DNA from: Nonomuraea jabiensis
GTDB lineage: Bacteria > Actinomycetota > Actinomycetes > Streptosporangiales > Streptosporangiaceae
Length of the DNA: 64,000 bases
NCBI RefSeq assembly: GCF_014204795.1
Contig: NZ_JACHMB010000001.1
Span: 9,808,501-9,872,500, forward strand
Direction: 5' to 3'
A program made the translations under genes and the position numbers. Positions within the stretch are counted from its first letter, which is position 1; each line of letters opens with the position of its first letter. This document shows, piece after piece, positions 8,505 through 17,557 of this stretch. The notes beneath the pieces were generated by a model, which made no database searches, was not told the origin of the DNA, and worked only from the letters and a program-made list of their open reading frames with translations.

Positions 8505-9617
8505 TCAGCCGGCGTGAAGGACCCGGAAGCGATCGGGTTCCGCCGGATCTCGATCGACGACCTGGACCGGCGTCCAGGCCCATTGCCACACGCTGATGCC
8601 CGGCGTTCGGGAGAACCGGATCTGCCCGCGGGTCCCTTCGACCGCGACGCGCGACCAGGCTTCGGCGGTGCGCGCCCGGTCCGCGCCGTGCGAACGCAGC
8701 ACCTCGGCCAGGACGGCGACCGTGTCGTAGCCCTCGAAGGCGACGAAGGAGGGCGCTTCGGCCAGCCGCTCGCGCAGGGCCGCCTCGACGCGCGCGCCGA
8801 GCGGGCTGAGGCGCTCGGGCAGGTAGCGCAGGAACGGGATCGCGGCGCCGTCCTCGCCCAGCAGCCTGGCCCATTCGGCGAACTCCGGCTGCCCGGCCGG
8901 AGCGCCGATCATGATCTCGGCGAGGCGCCGGTCGCGGCGGACGGACGTGACGATCGGCACGGCCGGCTCCGGGTGGCCGACCAGGAGAAGGAGGGCCGTC
9001 GCGCGACTGCCGGCGAGTTCGTCGCACACGGCCGCGGGTGCGAGTGCGCTCATGTCGAGTTCGATGACGGTGCCGCCGCGTGGCGCGAGGTGGTCCCGCA
9101 GGATGCGGGTGCCGGACGCCCAGTAGACACTCGGCTGGGCCGCCACGGCGATGCGGCTGTGGCCCGCGCCGAGGAGGAAGTCCGCGTAGATCCGCCAGCC
9201 GTGGGACTGCGCCGGGGCCAGGCGCGCGACCCATGGCGTCGGCTGTTCGGTGAGCGTGTCGAGAACGGCCGAGGAGCACAGGAACGGCAGGCCGAGGGCG
9301 TCGGCCCTGGCGGCGGCGGCGCGGGCGACGACGCTGTGGTACTCCCCCGCCAGGGCGGCCACGCCCAGGCCGGCCAGTTCTTCCACGGCCGCCGCGGCCC
9401 GCTGCGGATCAGCCGCGGTGTCCCGGACGAGCAGTTCGAGCGGTCTTCCGGCGATCCCGCCGGCGTCATTGACTTCACCAACGGCCAGCTCCAGTCCGGC
9501 GAGCAGGTGCCGGCCCGCCTCGACCCAGCCCGGCCTGGTCAGCGGAACGAGAGCGCCGATCCGGACGGACGACCCGTCAGCCCGCTCCGCTCGGGGCGGC
9601 GATGGTGGCGCATTCAT
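8505..9617 (-). CDS. Leucine-binding-protein-like (Peripla_BP_6) protein without signal peptide
   Basis: 370 residues with the type I periplasmic-binding fold of branched-chain amino acid/amide receptors: RIGALVPLTRPGWVEAGRHLLAGLELAVGEVNDAGGIAGRPLEL near the N-terminus, and FEGYDTVAVLAEVLRSHG plus GTRGQIRFSRTPGISVWQWAW near the end. There is no signal peptide or lipobox; the N-terminus is short, Pro-rich and charged. It therefore probably acts in the cytoplasm as a ligand sensor like AmiC, or is a decoupled receptor. No transporter genes are adjacent. It is followed by the FAD oxidase in the same direction. Confidence 0.78.
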   Translation of the reverse strand: MNAPPSPPRAERADGSSVRIGALVPLTRPGWVEAGRHLLAGLELAVGEVNDAGGIAGRPLELLVRDTAADPQRAAAAVEELAGLGVAALAGEYHSVVARAAAARADALGLPFLCSSAVLDTLTEQPTPWVARLAPAQSHGWRIYADFLLGAGHSRIAVAAQPSVYWASGTRILRDHLAPRGGTVIELDMSALAPAAVCDELAGSRATALLLLVGHPEPAVPIVTSVRRDRRLAEIMIGAPAGQPEFAEWARLLGEDGAAIPFLRYLPERLSPLGARVEAALRERLAEAPSFVAFEGYDTVAVLAEVLRSHGADRARTAEAWSRVAVEGTRGQIRFSRTPGISVWQWAWTPVQVVDRDPAEPDRFRVLHAG

Positions 9618-9714
9618 GCGTTGGCGTCTCCCGTGTGGTGATTCGCTTGCAGTATGCCTGGATCGGGCCTAGCTGGGCGTGCCGGACGGCCGTCTGGTGG
9701 CGGCGTTCACACGG

Positions 9715-10152
9715 TCACAGGCCGATGTTCGACTTGGCGCCCATGTAGGAGCCTGCGCCGGGCCATCCGGCCTGAGCCAGCTCCACGAAACGCGGGGAGA
9801 AGCCGATCGCCGGCAGGTCGGTCAGTGGCACGAACCGGACGCCACGGATCGGCGTGGTGTCGGCGCCCTCGGCGACCGCGCCCACCCTGCCGCCGACCCG
9901 GGTGGCCTCGAACGTCAGGTGCACGACGTGGGTATCGCCACCGGGCAGGTGGTCGCACACGTACAGGAGCCGGCCCGCCTCCACGTCGATGCCGGTCTCC
10001 TCGCGCATCTCCCGCACCAGGGCGTCGCCGATGGGCTCGCCGGGCTCGACCTTCCCGCCCGGCAACGACCAGGAGCGGCCGGTGTCGGCGTCCTGGTCCA
10101 GCAGCAGGATCCGGTCGTCCTCGACGACCACGCCCGTGACACGTACCTTCAC
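9715..10152 (-). CDS. Nudix hydrolase
   Basis: 145 residues. A complete Nudix box is present, GGKVEPGEPIGDALV followed by REMREETGI, matching GX5EX7REUXEEXGU with all metal-binding Glu residues. The preceding WSLPGG context is that of small Nudix pyrophosphohydrolases. The substrate cannot be told from sequence. It is a single gene, downstream of and co-directional with the ArsR-type regulator but separated from it by a strong hairpin. Confidence 0.9.
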   Translation of the reverse strand: MKVRVTGVVVEDDRILLLDQDADTGRSWSLPGGKVEPGEPIGDALVREMREETGIDVEAGRLLYVCDHLPGGDTHVVHLTFEATRVGGRVGAVAEGADTTPIRGVRFVPLTDLPAIGFSPRFVELAQAGWPGAGSYMGAKSNIGL

Positions 10153-10300
10153 GTCGGCAATCTATCCCCCAGCAGGTGGCATGGCGATGGGCTGCCACGG
10201 GCACGCGGGAGAGCGCGGACCGCCGGTCGCGCGGCCGCTGGTCATGCGGGGCCCACGCCGAACATCGCGTGCTCGGCGTGGTCGAGCGCCAGCCGTACCG

Positions 10301-10331
10301 CACCGGCCTCGAAGCTATTTCGAGGCCGGTG
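10301..10331. terminator. Hairpin terminator of the ArsR-type regulator
   Basis: CACCGGCCTCGAA and its exact complement form a 13-bp stem with a 5-nt loop (GCTAT). The TAG stop of the minus-strand regulator lies in this loop. There is no T run. It should separate the regulator from the Nudix gene. Confidence 0.7.
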
Positions 10332-11313
10332 GCAAGGACCCGAGCAGGCCGCTGCCCAGCGGGGTCAGCAGGTTGAGCACGGCGGGGCCCCGGCGCACGC
10401 TCCTGATCAGGCCGGCCTCCCGCAGCACCTTGGCGTGCCGGCTGGCCGCCGCCAGCGACACGCCCGCCCGCCGCGCCAGCTCCGTGGTGGTGGCCCCGCC
10501 GTCGGCGGCCTGCAGGACGGCCGCGCGGGTGGCGCCCATCAGCGCCACCACGGAGCCCGGCGTCCGCTCGCCCGGCTGCCACCGGAACGCCGCGTCGATG
10601 GGATAGATCAGCACCGGCGGCAGGTCGGGGTCGGCCAGCGAGACCGGTACGCGGCGGCAGAAGAAGGACGGCACCAGCGTCAGCCCCCGGCCGCGCAGGT
10701 GCAGCTCCCGGTCCACGCTGTAGTCGACCTCCAGCACCGGCCACCGCCAGCGCAGCATCGGCTTCATGCTGCTCAGCAGGCCCTCCACGCCGGAGTTGAG
10801 CAGGTGTCCGGCGCGCCAGGCCCGGTCGGCCTCCACCGCGGGCTGGATGAGGTCCTGGTACGGGGCGATGGCCGCCGCGTGGTAGCCGGCCAGGGCGGTG
10901 GCCAGCTCGGCCACGGGCGCGGACGGGCGGTCGGCGAGCGCGCCCAGCCAGGCGGGGATGGGCGTGTGCCGGGCAAGTAGCGCCAGCTCGTGGCGGAACC
11001 GGGGGCTCGGGGTGGCGCGCAGCGCGTCGAGCCCGGCCTCCAGGCCGTCGCGGGCCGCCGCCGGCGTGAGGAAGTCGGGGAAGTACGGCGCCTCGGGCGC
11101 CAGCGCGGTCAGCCAGCGCAGGCCGGAGGCCATCCCGGACAGCCTGGCCGGGCTCTCGCGCAGGGCGCGCTCCCAGGGCCGGAAGGCGGGCGCCTTGTCC
11201 CTGTCCTGCAGCCGGAACCTGCTGAGCACGACCTCCCACAACGGGTCCGCGCCCGCGGCCACCGTCGTGCGCGCCACGTCGTCCGCCGTGAAATGAATGC
11301 GCAGCAGCCCCAC
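10315..11313 (-). CDS. ArsR-type regulator with long N-terminal domain
   Basis: 332 residues with GTG start. The DNA-binding part is at the C-terminus (GATRAAVLQAADGGATTTELARRAGVSLAAASRHAKVLREAGLI, residues about 255-300), an ArsR-like winged helix. The N-terminal 230 residues (LLRIHFTADDVARTTVAAGADPLWEVVLS) match a recurring actinobacterial architecture with an alpha-helical domain of unknown function. No metal-binding Cys cluster is visible, so metal sensing is unlikely. It is divergent from the first Ser/Thr kinase gene across about 95 bp. Confidence 0.75.
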   Translation of the reverse strand: MGLLRIHFTADDVARTTVAAGADPLWEVVLSRFRLQDRDKAPAFRPWERALRESPARLSGMASGLRWLTALAPEAPYFPDFLTPAAARDGLEAGLDALRATPSPRFRHELALLARHTPIPAWLGALADRPSAPVAELATALAGYHAAAIAPYQDLIQPAVEADRAWRAGHLLNSGVEGLLSSMKPMLRWRWPVLEVDYSVDRELHLRGRGLTLVPSFFCRRVPVSLADPDLPPVLIYPIDAAFRWQPGERTPGSVVALMGATRAAVLQAADGGATTTELARRAGVSLAAASRHAKVLREAGLIRSVRRGPAVLNLLTPLGSGLLGSLPPASK

Positions 11314-11409
11314 GAACCCTCTTCTCCGACGCCGGCGAGCAGCCTGTTCTCACTAGGCTGCAAAGGGTCTGGCCGAGGCATCGTACCAACGACCACCATG
11401 TGACCAACG

Positions 11410-12957
11410 ATGATCGACAATCCCCCCGAATCCCTCTTGTCCGGGCGCTACCGGCTGATCCGGGCCCTCGGCCGAGGCGGCATGGGCACCGTCTGGCTCG
11501 CCCGTGACGAGACACTCGACCGCGAGGTGGCGGTCAAGGAGGTGCTGCTCTCTCCTGACATCGCGGCGGAGGAGCGCGCCGAGCTGTGCGAGCGCACGGT
11601 GCGCGAGGCGTACGCGGCGGCGCGGCTGAGCCATCCGGGCATCGCCACCGTCCACGACGTCTTCTCCGAGGACGGCCGCCCGTGGATCGTCATGGAGCTG
11701 CTGCGGGGGCGTACGCTGCAGGACTCGATCCGCGACGACGGCCCGTGGGCGCCGCGGCGGGCGGCCCGGCTCGGCGCCGACCTGCTGACGGCCCTGTCGG
11801 TCGCGCACCGGCAGGGCATCCAGCACCGCGACGTCAAGCCCGGCAACGTGTTCCTGTGCGACGACGGCCGGGCGGTGCTGACGGACTTCGGCATCGCCAG
11901 GATCGACGGCCAGGTCACCATCACGCAGTCGGGGCTGCTGATCGGCTCGCCGGGGTTCATCGCGCCCGAGCGGTTGCGGGGCGAGCGCGGCGGGCCGCTG
12001 TCGGACCTGTGGTCGCTGGCCGCCACGCTGTACACGGCGGTGGAGGGCACCTCGCCGTTCCACACCGCGTCACCGCTGGCGACGCTGCACCGGGTGCTCA
12101 CCGAGGATCCGTCGCCGTCCGCGCAGGCGGGGCCGGTGCTGGGGCCGGTGCTGCTGCGCATGTTGTCGCGCGAGGCCGCCGACCGCCCGGATCCCGCGCT
12201 GGCGGGCCGGTGGCTGGAGGCGGCCGCCTCCGGCGTACCGGCTGCCGTGGGCCGTCCCCGGCGTCCGCGCCCGCACCTCGGCAGGGCCGTCCCGGTGGCC
12301 GCCGCCGTCGCCGGGCTCGCCGTCGTCGGCACCCTCGCCTGGTACGGCGTCGCCCGCGACGACGCCCCTGACCCGCCGCCACCGCGCCACGCGGCCGCCC
12401 CGCCTCCCCTGACCTCCAGCCCGCCGTCCAAGGGCAGGTTCACAGTGCCGGTCGACTTCTGCACGCTGCTCACCGGCGCGCAGGTCAAGCAGACGGCGTA
12501 CGGGCGCGAGCTGAAGCGCGACCACTCGGACGACGGCTGCGCCTGGACGAAACGGAAGGTCGGGCTCTTGGTCGAGCCCACGAAGGCCCAGAACAAGGAC
12601 TACTGGGAGGCCCTCCCCGTGGAGGCGCACGAGGAGTTCCTCAACAAGCGGACCGTCAACGCCGACGGGTCCGACGGCGGGGTGTGGCAGTGGGGCGCCG
12701 TCGGGATGCAGTGGCCGATCGGCACCACGTCCACCGCCGCCGCGCCGGTCGCCGGGGTCGGTGAGGAGGCGTTCCAGTACGACGTCTCCGAGCGGAAGTC
12801 GGGGACCATGGTGAGGTCCAACGTCGTGTTCCGGGTCAGCAACATGGTGGTGGAGGTCCAGTACGTCGACTTCGACGGCACGGAGGCGGCGCGGGTGCGC
12901 TCGGCCGCGCTGCGGGCCGCCAAGCTGACAGCCGCCGCGCTGAGCAGGCGGGGGTGA
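11410..12957 (+). CDS. Receptor Ser/Thr protein kinase 1 (active-site residues intact)
   Basis: 515 residues. A Hanks-type kinase domain fills residues 12-270: Gly loop LGRGGMGTVWLARD, Lys43 in VAVKEV, catalytic Asp141 in HRDVKPGN, DFG Asp159 and GSPGFIAPE. A Pro/Arg-rich juxtamembrane stretch precedes one membrane helix at about 293-313. The outer domain starts with CTLLTGAQV and contains a second Cys in GCAW, like DUF3558-type lipoprotein domains. All catalytic residues are present, so an active membrane kinase of the PknB class is expected, with unknown ligand and substrates. It is the first gene of a four-kinase operon; the next start is one base after its stop. Confidence 0.9.
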   Translation: MIDNPPESLLSGRYRLIRALGRGGMGTVWLARDETLDREVAVKEVLLSPDIAAEERAELCERTVREAYAAARLSHPGIATVHDVFSEDGRPWIVMELLRGRTLQDSIRDDGPWAPRRAARLGADLLTALSVAHRQGIQHRDVKPGNVFLCDDGRAVLTDFGIARIDGQVTITQSGLLIGSPGFIAPERLRGERGGPLSDLWSLAATLYTAVEGTSPFHTASPLATLHRVLTEDPSPSAQAGPVLGPVLLRMLSREAADRPDPALAGRWLEAAASGVPAAVGRPRRPRPHLGRAVPVAAAVAGLAVVGTLAWYGVARDDAPDPPPPRHAAAPPPLTSSPPSKGRFTVPVDFCTLLTGAQVKQTAYGRELKRDHSDDGCAWTKRKVGLLVEPTKAQNKDYWEALPVEAHEEFLNKRTVNADGSDGGVWQWGAVGMQWPIGTTSTAAAPVAGVGEEAFQYDVSERKSGTMVRSNVVFRVSNMVVEVQYVDFDGTEAARVRSAALRAAKLTAAALSRRG

Positions 12958-12958
12958 C

Positions 12959-14614
12959 ATGACGCCGCTGATCGGAGGCAGGTACCGGCTCATCGAACCC
13001 GTCGGCGAGGGCGGCATGGGCGTCGTCTGGCGCGCCCGCGACGAGAGCCTCGGGCGGGAGGTCGCGGTCAAGCGGGTGCGGCTGGCCCCGGGGCTGGACG
13101 CCGCGTCCCGGGCCGCGCTGTGCGACCGCGCGCTGGCCGAGGCGAGGACGGCCGCCGCGCTGCGGCATCCCTCGATCGTGGCCGTGCACGATCTGATCGT
13201 CGAGGACGGGGATCCGGCGATCGTGATGGAGCTGGTCCACGGGCCGTCCCTGGAGCAGGTCATGCGCGAGAACGGGCCGCTGCCGGCGCGCCGTGCGGCC
13301 GAGATCGGGCTGCGGGTGCTCTCCGCGCTGGCGGCCACGCACGCGGCGGGGGTGCTGCATCGGGACGTCAAGCCCGCCAACGTGCTGCTGGCGGGGGACG
13401 GGCGCGTGGTGCTGACGGACTTCGGCATCGCGACCCTGGTCGGCGGCCTGCCCGGCACCCCGGTCGGCACCCCGGGCTACACGGCCCCCGAATGCCTGCA
13501 CGCCCCCGCCCTCGTCCACCCCCCGGACCCGACCGGCCCCGCCCACGCGCTCGTCCACCCCACGGGCCCGACTGGCCACGGCACCGTGGACGGCACGGCC
13601 GTCCAACCCACCGACCCGACGGGGACGGATCCTACGGACCGGACCGCGATCCAGCCGACCGGCCCGGCGTCGGCGCGGGCCGGGGGGGCCGGCTCGGAGG
13701 CCTGGTCGGGGGCCGCGGGACCGGCCTCGGATCTGTGGTCGCTGGCGGCCACCCTCTACACCGCCGTCGAAGGGCGCGGCCCGTTCGCCAGGGACAGCGC
13801 CGTCGCCACGCTGAGCGCCGTCCTCACCGAGCCGCCCGCCCCCTCGGGGAGCGTGCTGTGGCCGGTGCTGGCCGCCGCGCTGGACAAGGATCCCCACAAG
13901 CGTCCCGGTGCCGACCGGCTCCGGGGCTGGCTGGAGGCGGTCGTGCAGGGGCCGGCCGCTACAGCCGTACTTCCCGAACCGCCGCGGGCCACCCCGCCCG
14001 GGGTGCGGCTGCCGGTCGCGTTGGCCGCACTGGCCGTCGCGGCCCTGGTGGGCGCGGGTGCGGTCGTCGTACCCCAACTCGGCAGAGCCCCCGCGTCCGT
14101 CGCCGCCGCACCGTCGGCGACGGCCGCGGCGGGACGGTTCGCCACCCTGCCGCGCGCGTGCGGCCTCCTCACCCCGGAGCAGGCCGCCCAGGCCGTCCCG
14201 AAGGCGTTGATCATGCCGAGGGAGAACGCCGAATGCACCTGGCACCAGAGCCTGGCCAAGGAGTCCCGGTCGCTGCGGCTCGAACTGGAGATGCAGGAGC
14301 CGACCGGCACCCACGCGGAGATCGCGCTGGCCGCCGACGACTTCGACTCGCGGCGGGAGGAGGCCGAACGGAGCAGGAAGTACTCCTCCGTGGGCAAGAC
14401 CTCCGAGATCACCGACCTCAAGGGGCTCGGCGACGAGGCGATGACGTGGACCGTCACCGGCGACCGCCGGCCGCAGACCGAGGTCGCGATCGTCTTCCGG
14501 GTGAGCAACCTGGTGGCCAAGCTGACGCTGCGGCGCGAGGTCGCCCAGGACCCCGCTCTGCCCGGGCAGGCGGGTGCCGCGGCCCGCTCGGTCGTCGAGG
14601 CGCTGACGCGATGA
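12959..14614 (+). CDS. Receptor Ser/Thr protein kinase 2, with Thr/Pro insertion
   Basis: 551 residues. Kinase motifs are intact: VGEGGMGVVWRARD, Lys38, Asp136 in HRDVKPAN, DFG Asp154 and GTPGYTAPE. Between APE (residue 178) and the SDLWSLAA helix (residue 257) sits a roughly 75-residue Thr/Pro/Gly-rich insertion built from irregular PTGP, PTDPTG and ALVHP units, absent from kinase 1 and from ordinary kinases at this position. A membrane helix lies near residues 345-370, followed by an outer domain with the same Cys pair pattern (ACGLLTPEQA; ECTWHQS). Its end overlaps the next start as ATGA. Confidence 0.88.
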   Translation: MTPLIGGRYRLIEPVGEGGMGVVWRARDESLGREVAVKRVRLAPGLDAASRAALCDRALAEARTAAALRHPSIVAVHDLIVEDGDPAIVMELVHGPSLEQVMRENGPLPARRAAEIGLRVLSALAATHAAGVLHRDVKPANVLLAGDGRVVLTDFGIATLVGGLPGTPVGTPGYTAPECLHAPALVHPPDPTGPAHALVHPTGPTGHGTVDGTAVQPTDPTGTDPTDRTAIQPTGPASARAGGAGSEAWSGAAGPASDLWSLAATLYTAVEGRGPFARDSAVATLSAVLTEPPAPSGSVLWPVLAAALDKDPHKRPGADRLRGWLEAVVQGPAATAVLPEPPRATPPGVRLPVALAALAVAALVGAGAVVVPQLGRAPASVAAAPSATAAAGRFATLPRACGLLTPEQAAQAVPKALIMPRENAECTWHQSLAKESRSLRLELEMQEPTGTHAEIALAADDFDSRREEAERSRKYSSVGKTSEITDLKGLGDEAMTWTVTGDRRPQTEVAIVFRVSNLVAKLTLRREVAQDPALPGQAGAAARSVVEALTR

Positions 14615-15945
14615 GGGGCACCGTACTGGCGGGACGCTACACCCTGGTCGAGCCGCTCGGCCCGGGCGGCGGCACCTGGCTGGCCAGGGACGAGGTGCTG
14701 CACCGCGACGTGGCGGTCAGGCGAATCCCCCTCACCACCGCGACAGGCGGGCTGCCGAGCTCGGGGGCGGGTGAGCGGGAGCGGGTGCTGGCCGGTGCCA
14801 GGTTCGCGGCGTCGCTGAACCATCCCGGGCTCGTCACCGTCCACGACGTCCTCGCCGCCGGCCCTCAGCCCTGGGTCGTCATGGACCTCATCCGGGGCGG
14901 CTCGCTCGACCGGGTCACCGCCGCCGAGGGGCCGCTGGAGCCGGGCCGGGTCGCCGCGATGGGGCTGCGACTGCTCGACGCGCTGGCCGTCGTCCACGCG
15001 CACGGGCACGCGCACGGCGCGGTCACACCGGGCAACGTCCTCATCGCCGCCACCGGCGAGACCCTCCTCGCGGGCCTCGGCACCGCCACGCCGGACGCCA
15101 CCCCCGCCGTCGATGTGCGCATGCTCGTCAGCACCCTCGTGTTCGCCCTGGACGGAGGCTCCACGCCCCACCCGGACCACGCGGCCGCCTCCCCAGCGCT
15201 CCTTCCCCGGCTGCGGGAGGCGGCCGCGTTACGGGCCGCGCTCGCCCGGGCGCGCGACGGGGCGGAGGTCCGTGCCGTCCTCGCCGAGGCGGCGGCCCAT
15301 GCGGCGGTCGTCGCGGCCGAGGTGCACACCGTGCCCACCGAGGTCGGCTCCACGAGCGGGCGCCGTACGCTCTGGATCTCCGTCACCGCAGCGACCGCGC
15401 TCGTCGCCGCCGTGGCGGCCCTCGCCGTCGCCGGGCCCGGCACCGCGACACGCGACTCGACCGCCGCCACCACCCCCGCCACTCCGACCCCGAGCCGGTC
15501 CCGGACCGCGGCGGCGGACCCCTCCCCCGACCCGTGCGCGGTGGTCGTCCCCACGGAGCGGGTGGTGCCGAGCAGGTCGTCCACGTGCTCCGTCACCGTG
15601 GACGGCGCCGGCGTCACGATCAAGACCCAGCGGAACGTGGAGACCGCGCGCAAGGTGTTCGACGCCCTCCGCAAACGCCGGCAGTCGCAGACCGGCACCT
15701 CGAAGGTGGAGCGCGCGGTCACCACCCCCGTCAAGAACGTGCCCGGCCTCGGCGACGAGTGCTTCTCCCAGGACACCACCGTGGGCATCCTGTCCAGCGT
15801 GAGCAGCAACGTCTGGCTGCGGGTCCGCACGATGGTGATCGAGGTGTCGGTGATGGGGAACGGCTCCGCGGTCACCTCCGAGATGCGGGACACCGCCATG
15901 CGCGCCGCGCGCACCACCGCCGCCAGACTCCAGGGGAACTCTTGA
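14611..15945 (+). CDS. Membrane pseudokinase 3 (catalytic residues lost)
   Basis: 444 residues, paralogous to kinases 1 and 2 in layout (kinase fold, membrane helix near 252-275, outer domain with two Cys). The Gly loop survives in shortened form (LGPGGGTWLARDE), but the VAVK Lys is Arg37, HRD is replaced by His135-Gly-Ala, and DFG is replaced by Gly155-Leu-Gly. The C-lobe is shortened. It cannot be a normal phosphotransferase and is best read as a pseudokinase partner or scaffold. Translation is coupled to kinase 2 by ATGA and to gene 4 by TTGA. Confidence 0.85.
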   Translation: MRGTVLAGRYTLVEPLGPGGGTWLARDEVLHRDVAVRRIPLTTATGGLPSSGAGERERVLAGARFAASLNHPGLVTVHDVLAAGPQPWVVMDLIRGGSLDRVTAAEGPLEPGRVAAMGLRLLDALAVVHAHGHAHGAVTPGNVLIAATGETLLAGLGTATPDATPAVDVRMLVSTLVFALDGGSTPHPDHAAASPALLPRLREAAALRAALARARDGAEVRAVLAEAAAHAAVVAAEVHTVPTEVGSTSGRRTLWISVTAATALVAAVAALAVAGPGTATRDSTAATTPATPTPSRSRTAAADPSPDPCAVVVPTERVVPSRSSTCSVTVDGAGVTIKTQRNVETARKVFDALRKRRQSQTGTSKVERAVTTPVKNVPGLGDECFSQDTTVGILSSVSSNVWLRVRTMVIEVSVMGNGSAVTSEMRDTAMRAARTTAARLQGNS

Positions 15946-17510
15946 CCGGCGAACGCTTCCACCCGATCGGCCCCCTCGCCCAGGGCGCGCCCGGCCGCGC
16001 TCTGCGGGTGTTCGACCGCCGCACCGGCATGGAGGTGGCGGCCAAGCGCCTGCCGCTGCCGGAGGGCCGGTCCGACTTCGACTTCGACTTCGACGAGGTA
16101 CGGCGGCAGGCCATGGCCGCCGGAGGGCTGCGGCACCCGTCGATCCATCCGGTCTACGAGGTCGTCGGCGTCGGCACCGAGGTGTGGATCCTCTCCCCGG
16201 TCGTCAACGGCTGGTCCCTGCGCGCCGAGCTCCACCAGCGTGCCGCCCTCGGCCCGGCCGCGGCCGCCGCCATCGGGCTGCGCGTGCTGGACGCCCTCGC
16301 GTACGCGCACCGGCACGGCGTCACCCACGGCAACCTGCACCCGGGCAACGTCCTGCTGGCCCCGGGCGGCCACGTGGTGCTGAACGACTTCGCCATCCCG
16401 GCCCTCGCCGAGGAGACGACCGCCAGGCTGCCCGGCTTCACCGCACCGGAGCTCACCCCCGACGACGCCAAAGCCACCCACCCCCCGCAGCCACCCGACC
16501 GGAACGAGGCCACCCCAGAACCAGCCGCCGAACCCGGACCCGCCGCCGACCTGTGGGCGCTCGGTGCGATCCTCTACACCGCGGCGCTCGGCAGGCCGCC
16601 GTTCGTCCGGGCCACACCCGCCGCCACCGTGGAGGCCGTTCGGCAGGGGATCGCGATCGAGGCGAAGGACCCGTTCACCGCCCTCCTGCGCGACCTCCTC
16701 GACCCCGACCCGGCCCGCCGCCCCGACGCGGCCGCGGTCCACGCGGTCCTGCGGGAGGTCGCGGCGCGGCCCGCCTTCGAGGTCGTGACCGTCACGGTCG
16801 GCGGCGTCGAGATCGTCGGCCGGCCCATCCCCGCCGACGCCCCCGCCCCTCCCCCGGCCCCGCCCAAACGCTCGCGGCGCCTCAAGCCGGCCACCCTCGT
16901 CCCCGCCGTGGCCGCCGCCGCGGTCCTGGGCGCGGGCCTCGCGCTGCTCGTCCCCGTCGGCACCACCGCGGCGCCCCCGGCCGCCGCCTCCGGCACGGGC
17001 CCGGCCGCCGCGCCCGTGCCGGACGACCTCCCGCCGTTCACCAAACCTCTCAAACCGTGCACGCTGGTCTCCGACGACCTCGTACGGGAGCTCGCCCCCT
17101 CGGCGGGCGAACCGTTCACGTACGTCAAGGGCGCCTTCACCTCGTGCTCGTGGAAGAGCGACTACGCGGTCCCGGAGGCCAAGCGCGGCGAGCTGTCGAT
17201 AACGCTGGACACGCTGGACAGCGCGGCGATGTCGGACGCCACGTTCGACCTCTCCAAAAGGGTCGCCTCCCGGCTGCACACGAACTACCGCGAGGTCGAC
17301 GGCCTGGCTCACGACGCGTTCACCTACACCGACACCGCGACGCGCGGCTTGAGACGGTACAAGGTGACGTACGAGTTCCGGCTGGGCAACCTCCGGGGGA
17401 CGGTCGAGTACGGCCGCTCGGTGGGCGTCGACCCGGACGGCTCCATCGCCGGGAACGCCGAGAAGGTCACCCGCCTGGTCATCGACCGCCTGCTGAAACG
17501 CCCCGGCTGA
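15942..17510 (+). CDS. Membrane pseudokinase 4 (HRD Asp replaced)
   Basis: 522 residues from a TTG start at 15942 that overlaps the previous stop as TTGA and has GGGGAA upstream. The kinase fold keeps Lys35 (VAAKRL) and the DFG Asp149, but the catalytic loop reads His129-Gly-Asn131 instead of His-Arg-Asp, and DFG is DFA. Loss of the catalytic base predicts little or no transfer, although nucleotide binding may remain. A DFDFDFDE repeat lies near residues 48-55. A membrane helix near 315-340 and an outer domain with the shared Cys pattern (PCTLVSDDL; SCSWKS) follow. It is the last gene of the kinase operon. Confidence 0.85.
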   Translation: MTGERFHPIGPLAQGAPGRALRVFDRRTGMEVAAKRLPLPEGRSDFDFDFDEVRRQAMAAGGLRHPSIHPVYEVVGVGTEVWILSPVVNGWSLRAELHQRAALGPAAAAAIGLRVLDALAYAHRHGVTHGNLHPGNVLLAPGGHVVLNDFAIPALAEETTARLPGFTAPELTPDDAKATHPPQPPDRNEATPEPAAEPGPAADLWALGAILYTAALGRPPFVRATPAATVEAVRQGIAIEAKDPFTALLRDLLDPDPARRPDAAAVHAVLREVAARPAFEVVTVTVGGVEIVGRPIPADAPAPPPAPPKRSRRLKPATLVPAVAAAAVLGAGLALLVPVGTTAAPPAAASGTGPAAAPVPDDLPPFTKPLKPCTLVSDDLVRELAPSAGEPFTYVKGAFTSCSWKSDYAVPEAKRGELSITLDTLDSAAMSDATFDLSKRVASRLHTNYREVDGLAHDAFTYTDTATRGLRRYKVTYEFRLGNLRGTVEYGRSVGVDPDGSIAGNAEKVTRLVIDRLLKRPG

Positions 17511-17557
17511 CGAGCGCCCCAGGGCGGCCCCCGTACCGGCGACCTTAGGCTGGCCCC

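Noticed and set aside
15534..15941. Earlier start for pseudokinase 4 inside gene 3
   Set aside because: The frame is open upstream but lies within the outer domain of gene 3; TTG at 15942 with GGGGAA and TTGA overlap agrees with the kinase-domain start.
14865..17312. An 815-codon minus-strand frame across kinases 3 and 4
   Set aside because: Low-complexity antisense product of GC-rich codons; the plus strand carries kinase-fold and membrane-helix features with coupled starts and stops.
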